NCBI RefSeq assembly: GCF_027359595.1
Contig: NZ_CP114783.1
Span: 1,302,001-1,366,000, forward strand
Reading direction: 5' to 3'
Length of the DNA: 64,000 nt
From: Prochlorococcus marinus str. MIT 0912
GTDB lineage: Bacteria > Cyanobacteriota > Cyanobacteriia > PCC-6307 > Cyanobiaceae
This document shows positions 57,475 to 64,000 of the stretch, in pieces. The notes under the pieces were generated by a model. The model ran no database searches. It was not told the DNA's origin and worked only from the letters and a program-made list of their open reading frames with translations. Within the stretch, counting starts at the first letter, position 1, and each line of letters begins with the position of its first letter. The position numbers and the translations under genes were made by a program.

Positions 57475-57885
57475 TTATGCTGCTTGCCAAGAAATATCTT
57501 CATTCAATCGAGATTTTGAGCTCTCAAAAGCTTCACTATGTTTAGGCTTAGCCCATTTTAGAAGCCTTAAAGCTAAACGAATGTCTCCTTCTGTCCATGC
57601 TCGTATCGCCATAGAGCGTCTTGGGTCATAAAAACGTTGTTTTCTGTACCATTCAAAAGCATCATTGTCTGTTTTGCTTCCATTGCATGAAAGACAGGCA
57701 GGTACACAATTTTCAGTGATGGTTAATCCACCTTTACTTCTAGGTAAAATATGGTCAATGGATTCTGAATTTTTTCCGCAATAAATGCAGCTTTTACCAG
57801 TGTATTCATGTAATGACTTGCGCCATCTTCTGTCACGTAGCTTTGGGCAGAGATCTTCTAAGAAAACCGCGTCCCTATTGTGCAT
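57475..57885 (-). CDS. HNH endonuclease family protein
   Basis: A 136-residue protein with a single HNH nuclease domain: zinc pairs CIYCGK and CLSCNGSK, and the active-site segment SIDHILPRSKGGLTITENCV near residues 43-62. The C-terminal third, FEWYRKQRFYDPRRSMAIRA and the following helix, is conserved in cyanobacterial stand-alone versions. No partner restriction or intein sequence is adjacent, so it is not obviously a mobile element; function unknown. The stop faces the small membrane protein gene across 4 bases. Confidence 0.87.
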   Translation of the reverse strand: MHNRDAVFLEDLCPKLRDRRWRKSLHEYTGKSCIYCGKNSESIDHILPRSKGGLTITENCVPACLSCNGSKTDNDAFEWYRKQRFYDPRRSMAIRAWTEGDIRLALRLLKWAKPKHSEAFESSKSRLNEDISWQAA

Positions 57886-58025
57886 ACGTATTAATTAACT
57901 AGTTGAATTTTGCCTTGATAGACTAATAAGTCAATGTATCGAAAATTGCATTTTGACATTTTATTATATTTATTTCTTAATTGATAAAGAAATAGCGTGA
58001 CGCTTTTGTACTTATATAAATTTAA

Positions 58026-58448
58026 TTAATAATCATAACGATCTATATATTTGCCTTTAGGACTTTTTTCTTTACTCTCTGTTAATGAATTTATTTCATT
58101 TTCTAATTCTTTATTTCCACTAGATCCTACGGGGCTTGACTCACCTGTATATAGATCACCTAAATAATTGATGCAATCTTCATATTTTATTGGATCTTGA
58201 ACTACTTCTTCAACAATTAATGAAGCAGCTTGTTTTGGAGAAGTTTTGAATAATCCTTGTTTTTTATTTTTTATAAATTGATAGGCTGCTGCCCAGCTAG
58301 GTTCATGACTGTTGCCCCCATTCCTCATAAAGCAATATATGTCTGCTCCGTTTGTGACTGCTGCATTAATTTTTAATCCGAAAGTAGAACCGCACATTAA
58401 ACAAATTAATGAAATTGGTAAGAAATTTTGCTTTATCCCAATTGGCAT
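58026..58448 (-). CDS. exported hypothetical protein (140 aa)
   Basis: Not recognised. A 140-residue protein with a signal peptide (residues 1 to about 30, FLPISLICLMCGSTFGLKIN then AA). A mature part follows with DIYCFMRNGGNSHEPSWAAA, LFKTSPKQAASLIVEEVVQD and CINYLGDLYTG, then a charged low-complexity tail. The cysteines near the signal do not form a lipobox. The spacing and strong signal peptide support a real gene. It is separated from the HNH gene downstream by 140 non-coding bases containing a small GCG-TGA-CGC hairpin. Confidence 0.65.
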   Translation of the reverse strand: MPIGIKQNFLPISLICLMCGSTFGLKINAAVTNGADIYCFMRNGGNSHEPSWAAAYQFIKNKKQGLFKTSPKQAASLIVEEVVQDPIKYEDCINYLGDLYTGESSPVGSSGNKELENEINSLTESKEKSPKGKYIDRYDY

Positions 58449-58686
58449 GATTTTCAGAGAATTTTCAATTTTAAATTATCTATTTTTCTCTCTCCTGTCT
58501 AGCTCCTGTTTGTATTAGTGTTCCGTTTTATTACTTATCTTTTATGATCTTTGAATTAAAAAAAGCCTTTTAAAAATCGATTAATTAGATTTTAAACTTT
58601 GAACCCCTTATTTTTTTATATGACTAAATTATCTATCTTTTGATATAGTGATTTAACAAAAATTGTTTGTACTTACAAATTTCATA

Positions 58687-58875
58687 ATGAATGCAGTACA
58701 GGTAAAAAAACAAGCATTTTTAAAAGAGGCTGGTTATTTCTTTAAGAATGCTTCAGTTCATGCTGATGAGGGAGATTTACAATCATGCGCTGTTTTTATT
58801 TTAAAAGCACTTGATAAAGAGAGAATGGCCAGTGGGGTTGGGCCTCAAGTGCTTCATTTAATCAAAACTAGATAA
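58687..58875 (+). CDS. small hypothetical helical protein (62 aa)
   Basis: Not recognised. A 62-residue soluble protein, MNAVQVKKQAFLKEAGYFF onward, predicted mostly helical, with HADEGDLQSCAVFILKALDK in the middle and a basic end. The ATG at 58687 is preferred to the in-frame TTG at 58663. The 238 bases before it (58449-58686) are non-coding. It converges on the aminotransferase gene, with 23 bases between stops. Confidence 0.55.
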   Translation: MNAVQVKKQAFLKEAGYFFKNASVHADEGDLQSCAVFILKALDKERMASGVGPQVLHLIKTR

Positions 58876-58898
58876 TTAGTTAAGCGATGTCTAAAATA

Positions 58899-60053
58899 TT
58901 ATTCTTTATTTAATACTGCAATTGTTTTTGCAATACCCTGGCCAATTGGGGTATTTAGTTTTCCCATTTTAGAAAGTGTGCTTTCTAAAGCGGATATGAC
59001 ACTAATAATGTCTCTATCATTTACAAATCCTAAATGACCAATTCTAAAGATTTTTCCTTTTAAATGATCTTGACCTCCTGCAAGGAGTATGTCGAAGTCA
59101 CTCTTTATTGTTTTTCTTATATTTTCAGCATCTACATTCTCAGGCTTAACAGCTGTTATTGCTGGACTCCCAAAACTTTCGTTTGTAAATAAGTTTAAAC
59201 CCATTGCTTTTATGCCTTCTTGTGTCGCTTTTTGATGACGAGTGTGACGGTTGAAAATATTATTTAAACCTTCTTTTTGCATCATTGTTAGTGATGCTTC
59301 TAAAGCAAAGTATAGATTTATTGCAGGTGTATAAGGATTACTATTGTTATTAGCTGCTTTTAAATATTGTTTTAGATCTAAATAAAACTTAGGCAAATTT
59401 GATTGCTCATTTGCTTCCCATGCTTTTTTGCTCATAGCAACAAAACTAAGCCCAGGTGGAATCATGTAACCTTTTTGAGAACCTGAAGCTATTACATCAA
59501 TTCCCCATTCATCCATTGGAATATTACATGCTCCAAGGCTTGTTACACAATCGGCAATAGTTATAGCTTTTTCATGGTTTTTTACTTCATTATTAATTGC
59601 TTTAAGATCATTAATCACTCCAGTTGAAGTTTCTGAATGAGTTAAAATTACAGCTTTAATTGTTTTATTTGTATCCTCTTCAAGAATCCTTTTGAATTGA
59701 TTTGGATCCAGAGGCTCTCCCCAAACAGCTTTTACGACTTGCACATCTAGCCCATATGCTTTTGCAACTTTTATCCATCTTTCGCCAAATTTTCCATTAT
59801 CCCCACAGATAACTCGATCACCTTTGCTTAATGTATTAACTATTCCTGCCTCCATTGCGGCTGTTCCACTTCCAGTAATTGTTAGTACGTCAGAAGTTGT
59901 TTGGTGAAGCCATTTCAGTTGCTCAGTTGTTCTTTGAACAATTTTTTGAAAATCTCCACTCCTATGACCGATTGGGTGTTTACTCATACAACTCAAAACA
60001 TTTTCTGGTACCGGTGTTGGTCCAGGAATCATTAGATTGAGTTTGTCCTGCAT
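58899..60053 (-). CDS. PLP aminotransferase, serine-glyoxylate / alanine-glyoxylate type
   Basis: A 384-residue class V aminotransferase. It starts with LMIPGPTPVPENVL near residues 7-20 and HPIGHRSGDFQKIV near 26-39; TGSGTAAMEAGIVNTL (phosphate loop) is near 60-75, and the PLP lysine is in IASGSQKGYMIPPGLSF near 187-203. In photosynthetic organisms such enzymes recycle photorespiratory glyoxylate to glycine using serine or alanine; the family also includes soluble hydrogenase small-subunit misannotations. The donor cannot be told here. It is divergent from cbiD across 79 bases. Confidence 0.92.
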   Translation of the reverse strand: MQDKLNLMIPGPTPVPENVLSCMSKHPIGHRSGDFQKIVQRTTEQLKWLHQTTSDVLTITGSGTAAMEAGIVNTLSKGDRVICGDNGKFGERWIKVAKAYGLDVQVVKAVWGEPLDPNQFKRILEEDTNKTIKAVILTHSETSTGVINDLKAINNEVKNHEKAITIADCVTSLGACNIPMDEWGIDVIASGSQKGYMIPPGLSFVAMSKKAWEANEQSNLPKFYLDLKQYLKAANNNSNPYTPAINLYFALEASLTMMQKEGLNNIFNRHTRHQKATQEGIKAMGLNLFTNESFGSPAITAVKPENVDAENIRKTIKSDFDILLAGGQDHLKGKIFRIGHLGFVNDRDIISVISALESTLSKMGKLNTPIGQGIAKTIAVLNKE

Positions 60054-60132
60054 TTACTTATTTAGATCTAGATTATTATTATTTTAAAAAATTATTTAGG
60101 GAATTTCCTCTATCGTCAGCTCTTCCAATGAT

Positions 60133-61275
60133 TTGAATAAATTTACTCTTCCAATTTGGGTGGTTGCAGCTGCAAAGTCTGCAACAAATATTCTTATTGG
60201 AAATAAATTCAGAGATACTGAAATAATTGATTTACCAAATGAAAAAAAATCAATTAATGTACCTGTTTGTTCTTCTTCGTTACTTGATAATGGTGAGAGA
60301 TCTTTAGCGGTCAGTCACTGTCAGTCTGGCTTACCTCTTGACATAACAAGAGGACTAGAAATATGGGCCTATATTCAATTCAGTCAATCAAGTTGTCAAT
60401 CTGAAAAGATTGTTGAAAATGGTTTTCCCTCTTGGCTTGATTTCCATGCCGGTTATGGAGTAGGTAAATATGAATCATCCGACCAGCCATGCATATCTAA
60501 GTTTGCACGTGATTTGTTGTGTATAAACCTATACCCCCTTTTACCTAAAGGCACTTCAATCAAAGTAGAGATTGTTTTACCTGAAGGAAAAGATCTTGCT
60601 TTAAGAACAAGTAACGAAGCATTTGGAGTTGTAGATGGATTGTCCCTCATTGGGACACAGGCTGAGGCTCAAATTAGTGCTTCTCCTGATCAGTTGAAAA
60701 ACTGTGAGGAGATTTTGCAGAATATTTGTACTAAATCAACATTTGATGGATGTCTGATTTTTGTTATTGGTGAAAATGGAAGAGATTTAGCATTGAAATT
60801 TGGACTTCCAGCTCATCAAATTATTAAAACGGGTAATTGGTTAGGTCCTCTTCTTGTTGCTGCTGCAGAAAATAGTGTGAAAAAACTTTTGTTATTTGGT
60901 TATCATGGAAAGTTGATAAAACTCTCTGGAGGCATTTTTCATACCCATCACCATCTCGCTGATGGAAGGATTGAGATTCTCACTTCACTTGCTGTAAGAG
61001 AAGATATTTCTTTTGAGTTGATTCAGTTAATAAGCAAATCAACCTCTGTGGAAAATGCTTTACTAACACTTGAGGCGCGCAATCCTGAGGCCGTATCTTT
61101 GATTTGGGGCAGGATGGCTAAAGAAATTGAAATTAAAAGCCGCAATTATGTAAATCGATATTTGTCGTCATCAATGGAAATAGGATCTGTTTTGTTTGAT
61201 CGTAAAAGGCAAATTCGTTGGGCTGGTTTTGATGGTGTGAAACAAATAAATTCTTTAGGGTTAATTCTTAAGTGA
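60133..61275 (+). CDS. cbiD: cobalt-precorrin-5B (C1)-methyltransferase
   Basis: Methylates C-1 of cobalt-precorrin-5B in the anaerobic cobalamin (pseudocobalamin) pathway. The 380 residues include TLPIWVVAAAKSATNILIGN at the start, VSHCQSGLPLDITRGLEIWA in the first quarter, GYGVGKYESSDQPCISKFAR near residues 108-127, and LLLFGYHGKLIKLSGGIFHT near 254-273. The start is TTG at 60133; no in-frame ATG precedes the conserved N-terminus. The cobamide would serve enzymes such as QueG in this window. guaA follows after 69 bases. Confidence 0.95.
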   Translation: MNKFTLPIWVVAAAKSATNILIGNKFRDTEIIDLPNEKKSINVPVCSSSLLDNGERSLAVSHCQSGLPLDITRGLEIWAYIQFSQSSCQSEKIVENGFPSWLDFHAGYGVGKYESSDQPCISKFARDLLCINLYPLLPKGTSIKVEIVLPEGKDLALRTSNEAFGVVDGLSLIGTQAEAQISASPDQLKNCEEILQNICTKSTFDGCLIFVIGENGRDLALKFGLPAHQIIKTGNWLGPLLVAAAENSVKKLLLFGYHGKLIKLSGGIFHTHHHLADGRIEILTSLAVREDISFELIQLISKSTSVENALLTLEARNPEAVSLIWGRMAKEIEIKSRNYVNRYLSSSMEIGSVLFDRKRQIRWAGFDGVKQINSLGLILK

Positions 61276-61344
61276 TAAGCACATTCCTATGCTGGTAATT
61301 ATTCTATTTGATAAGAATGTTTTGCAAGGATTTATTAGGTTGAT

Positions 61345-62931
61345 ATGGCTTCAATGATTTCAAATGAAAAACGTAATCCAGCAATCGTAATTCTCGATTT
61401 TGGTTCTCAATACTCAGAATTAATTGCTCGGAGGATTAGAGAGACAGAGGTTTACTCATTAGTTATGAGCTATACAACATCTGCAGATCAATTACGGTCT
61501 CTTAAGCCTAAAGGGATAATTTTAAGCGGAGGGCCTGGGTCTGTTTATGAAGAAGGTGCTCCTTATTGTGATCCAGAGATTTTTAAATTAGGCGTTCCTG
61601 TACTTGGTGTTTGTTATGGAATGCAATTAATGGTTCATCAGTTAGGAGGATCAGTAAAACCTGCTACTGGGAAAGCAGAATATGGAAAGGCTGCTTTAGC
61701 AGTTGATGATCCAACAGCGTTATTAACAAATGTCATGAGTGGATCAACAATGTGGATGAGCCACGGGGATTCAGTTCAGGAATTACCTAAGGGATTTGTC
61801 AGATTAGCTCATACTTCCAACACTTCAGAAGCAGCTATTGCCTTGCATGAGAAGAGTTTTTATGGGGTGCAATTTCATCCCGAAGTTGTTCATTCCACTC
61901 AGGGAATGGTTTTAATAAGAAATTTTGTATTTCATATATGTGCATGTGAGGCCGATTGGACAACTAACTTATTCATAGATGAAGCTGTTTCTCAAGTACG
62001 AGAACAAGTAGGCGATAAAAAAGTTTTACTGGCTCTATCGGGTGGTGTTGATTCATCAACTCTTGCATTTTTATTAAACAAAGCAATAGGACCTCAGTTG
62101 ACATGCATGTTCATTGATCAAGGATTTATGAGAAAAGGAGAGCCTGAATTTTTAATGTCTTTTTTCGATGAAAAGTTTAAAATTAATGTTGAATATATCA
62201 ATGCAAGAGAAAGATTTATTTCAAAATTAATAGGAGTCACTGATCCTGAGCAAAAGCGTAAAATTATTGGTAGAGAATTTATTAGGGTTTTTGAAGAGGA
62301 AAGTCTTCGATTGGGACCTTTTGATTATTTGGCTCAAGGTACGCTTTATCCAGATGTAATAGAAAGTTCTGGAACAAATATTGATCCAAAGACCGGTGAT
62401 CGAATAGCGGTTAAAATAAAAAGTCACCACAATGTAGGAGGTTTACCTAAAGATTTACAATTTAAATTGGTAGAGCCTTTGAGACGTTTATTTAAAGATG
62501 AAGTTAGAAAAGTTGGCAAATCACTTGGATTACCAGATGAGATTGTTAGAAGACATCCATTTCCAGGTCCAGGATTGGCTATAAGAATTTTAGGAGAGGT
62601 TACTCATGAAAAGCTAAATTGTTTAAGGGATGCAGATTTAATTGTGCGAGAAGAGGTGAAAAAGGCAGGTTTGTATAACGAGATTTGGCAGGCTTTCGCT
62701 GTCTTGTTGCCTGTTTATTCAGTTGGTGTAATGGGAGATCAAAGAACCTATGCATGGCCAATTGTTGTTCGATGTGTTTCAAGTGAAGATGGAATGACTG
62801 CCGATTGGTCTCGTTTACCGTATGAAGTTCTAGAGAAAATGTCTAACCGTATAGTTAACGAAGTCGAGGGAGTTAATAGAGTTGTTTTGGATATAACAAG
62901 CAAGCCTCCAGGAACTATTGAGTGGGAATAG
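61345..62931 (+). CDS. guaA: GMP synthase (glutamine-hydrolysing)
   Basis: Converts XMP to GMP. The 528 residues hold an N-terminal class I glutaminase domain ([17 protein letters not shown] near residues 17-33, [16 protein letters not shown] near 91-106 with the nucleophilic Cys, [15 protein letters not shown] near 173-187). A PP-loop ATP pyrophosphatase follows ([16 protein letters not shown] near 228-243). The C-terminal dimerisation domain contains [13 protein letters not shown] and ends [10 protein letters not shown]. It is intact to its stop. It is the last conserved core gene before the accessory-looking right edge. Confidence 0.98.
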   Translation: MASMISNEKRNPAIVILDFGSQYSELIARRIRETEVYSLVMSYTTSADQLRSLKPKGIILSGGPGSVYEEGAPYCDPEIFKLGVPVLGVCYGMQLMVHQLGGSVKPATGKAEYGKAALAVDDPTALLTNVMSGSTMWMSHGDSVQELPKGFVRLAHTSNTSEAAIALHEKSFYGVQFHPEVVHSTQGMVLIRNFVFHICACEADWTTNLFIDEAVSQVREQVGDKKVLLALSGGVDSSTLAFLLNKAIGPQLTCMFIDQGFMRKGEPEFLMSFFDEKFKINVEYINARERFISKLIGVTDPEQKRKIIGREFIRVFEEESLRLGPFDYLAQGTLYPDVIESSGTNIDPKTGDRIAVKIKSHHNVGGLPKDLQFKLVEPLRRLFKDEVRKVGKSLGLPDEIVRRHPFPGPGLAIRILGEVTHEKLNCLRDADLIVREEVKKAGLYNEIWQAFAVLLPVYSVGVMGDQRTYAWPIVVRCVSSEDGMTADWSRLPYEVLEKMSNRIVNEVEGVNRVVLDITSKPPGTIEWE

Positions 62932-62990
62932 TATCGACTACTAGAACGTAGTTATAGACTAAAATGTATGTTCCCCTTGTCCCCTTCTCT

Positions 62991-63080
62991 ACAGAGAAAT
63001 CGTAGATAGTTTGTTTTCTCTACACCGGTGATTGTTTTTGCAATGTTCAGTTGCTAAGAATTGATCTACGACTTCTCTAC
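62991..63080. repeat. imperfect inverted repeat and TTCTCTAC motifs after guaA
   Basis: The 229 bases between guaA and the next gene hold no coding sequence I can support. A 17-base sequence at 62991-63007 recurs as its reverse complement at 63064-63080 with 14 of 17 matching. The octamer TTCTCTAC occurs three times, at 62985-62992, 63016-63023 and 63073-63080. These could be protein-binding sites, a poorly conserved hairpin, or remains of an integration boundary; none is proven. Confidence 0.5.
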
Positions 63081-63160
63081 GTATGATCAACACCATTTTG
63101 CATAATTACTTGAATTACAAAGTGCCTTTATTGAACAGGTTTTAATTGATAATTCTAATC

Positions 63161-64000
63161 TTATGTTTTCTTAAAATGAGTTTTGATATATGCAATTAGT
63201 TTTGCTCCCTGTAATAAATCTGTTGCTGGATTTGTACGTATATAAAAGTCTTTACCTTCTAGAAAACATTCTATGTCTGATTTAAGGCAATTAACTACTA
63301 AAATATCTTTATTACCTATGGATATAATTCTATGATGAATAAAATCGTAAAATTGTTCACCAATTTTTGATTTTAATTGGTTTTTAAAATGCAATAAAAA
63401 ATTGTCTTTTTTGCCTTTAAAGTTTATATCAATTTCTTGTTGTAATCCATTTATAGTTCCTTCATCATTAACTCCTATTAGAAGACAACCTCCTTCACTA
63501 TTCAAAAAAGCAACAATTGTTTTAAATACTGCTACTTCCATCCGGTCTTCTTTTTTTGGTTTATAGGATTTATTATTTTGAATTTGTTTCACATCTAAAC
63601 TTAAACTTTCTTTAAATTCTAAAGTTGCTGACTCTCCTTTGCGAATAAGAGAATTTATCTTTTCTCCTTCAGTAAGTTCTCCAATAACCTCTAACATATT
63701 CTCGACTTTTTCAAGCACAGTATTAGTGCTTAATGGACTAAGAGCGATACCATTTTCTAAATCTTCGACATGCTCTCTTAATTGGTCTAAGCGCTTACTT
63801 GCTTTGATAATCTGTTTTTGATCTTTAAGTTCTGGAACTGGTATCCTCATTGCAGATAGTGATCCTTCTTCAGAAATTCTTGATTGCCACTCTATTTTTT
63901 GCAACGAAACGCCAAAAGCAATATTTTTAAGCATTAATTTCCCTAGTGGTGATTTAAGAAATAAAGAGACGTACTCGTTAATAACTAATTTAGGGTCAAA
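63161..64000 (-). CDS. HsdS-like specificity segment fused to AlbA_2 (Schlafen-type) domain, N-terminal part missing
   Basis: The frame is open to the right edge, so only the last 279 residues are visible. The first 90 or so resemble the end of a type I restriction specificity (HsdS) target-recognition domain: KSPLGKLMLKNIAFGVSLQK, then RIPVPELKDQKQIIKASKRL and a long helix LDQLREHVEDLENGIALSP. From about 63640 to 63170 follows an AlbA_2 domain with ESATLEFKESLSL and AFLNSEGGCLLIGVNDEGTI plus NGL. HsdS parts read DNA sequence; AlbA_2 domains occur in Schlafen-like nucleases and in regulators. The missing N-terminus may carry a methyltransferase or more specificity sequence. The ATG at 63934 is internal, not the start. 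Confidence 0.75.
   Translation of the reverse strand, partial: FDPKLVINEYVSLFLKSPLGKLMLKNIAFGVSLQKIEWQSRISEEGSLSAMRIPVPELKDQKQIIKASKRLDQLREHVEDLENGIALSPLSTNTVLEKVENMLEVIGELTEGEKINSLIRKGESATLEFKESLSLDVKQIQNNKSYKPKKEDRMEVAVFKTIVAFLNSEGGCLLIGVNDEGTINGLQQEIDINFKGKKDNFLLHFKNQLKSKIGEQFYDFIHHRIISIGNKDILVVNCLKSDIECFLEGKDFYIRTNPATDLLQGAKLIAYIKTHFKKT

Noticed and set aside
57475-57885. HNH gene as a homing endonuclease or mobile element
   Set aside because: No intron, intein or repeat boundaries around it, and the stand-alone form resembles conserved cyanobacterial chromosomal versions.
63932-63934. ATG as the start of the HsdS/AlbA_2 gene
   Set aside because: The frame continues without a stop to the window edge, and the upstream codons (for example INEYVSLFLKSPLG) fit the HsdS-like domain, so this is an internal methionine.

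Overview
The window is a piece of a Prochlorococcus (marine picocyanobacterium) chromosome that runs across the replication origin. The evidence is the AT-rich sequence, dense gene packing with many overlapping stop/start pairs, and gene order. The run dnaN, PRC-barrel gene, purL, purF, topoisomerase subunit A, TPR, queG, DUF502, nusB, ftsY, PP2C phosphatase, argH, glycine-rich RNA-binding protein, dusA, msrB, grpE, dnaJ, rsgA, ybaB/ebfC, murB, murC, gap2, thiL, cyclophilin, efp, accB, pdxA is the order I know from the start of Prochlorococcus genomes. A sucrose-phosphate synthase, a Tic20-like protein and a NADP-type gap2 fit. A low-light (NATL-like) lineage is only a guess from base composition. 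No rRNA, tRNA, CRISPR array or insertion sequence was recognised.

Layout. 1-25958 is the arm left of the origin: DAHP synthase (cut by the edge), acnB, a ClC transporter, an O-antigen-ligase-type membrane protein coupled to purU, a DAO-type oxidoreductase, dnaK, aroE, a Tic20-like protein, rpsF, argG, two small membrane proteins, an acidic small protein, mraY, a small hypothetical, sucrose-phosphate synthase, uvrA, recN, a UbiB/ABC1 kinase-like protein, a DUF1400 protein and thrC. 25959-26331 is the only gene-free stretch over 300 bases. It carries three exact TTTTCCACA DnaA boxes plus degenerate ones directly upstream of dnaN and is called as oriC. The top strand appears to change from A/C-rich to G/T-rich across it, as expected for an origin, but this was judged by eye. 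26332-62931 is the conserved right arm, ending in the aminotransferase, cbiD and guaA.

Functional groups. Purine synthesis and its folate supply (purL, purF, guaA, purU), arginine synthesis (argG, argH), shikimate entry (DAHP synthase, aroE), peptidoglycan precursors (mraY, murC, murB), protein folding (dnaK apart from grpE-dnaJ; a cyclophilin), DNA repair and topology (uvrA, recN, topoisomerase A subunit, ybaB/ebfC), RNA and ribosome maturation (nusB, rsgA, dusA, queG, efp, rpsF) and cofactors (thiL, pdxA, cbiD, accB).

The accessory-looking part is the right edge, after guaA. A 229-base non-coding stretch with repeated TTCTCTAC and an imperfect inverted repeat leads to an incomplete minus-strand gene. 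It joins a type I restriction specificity-like (HsdS) C-terminal segment to a Schlafen-type AlbA_2 domain. This is the best candidate here for an under-described defence-type system, but most of the locus lies outside the window. Other points of interest are a tandem 42-bp GC-rich repeat in the RNA-binding protein gene with an exact 84-bp duplication, and two hairpins in that gene's leader.
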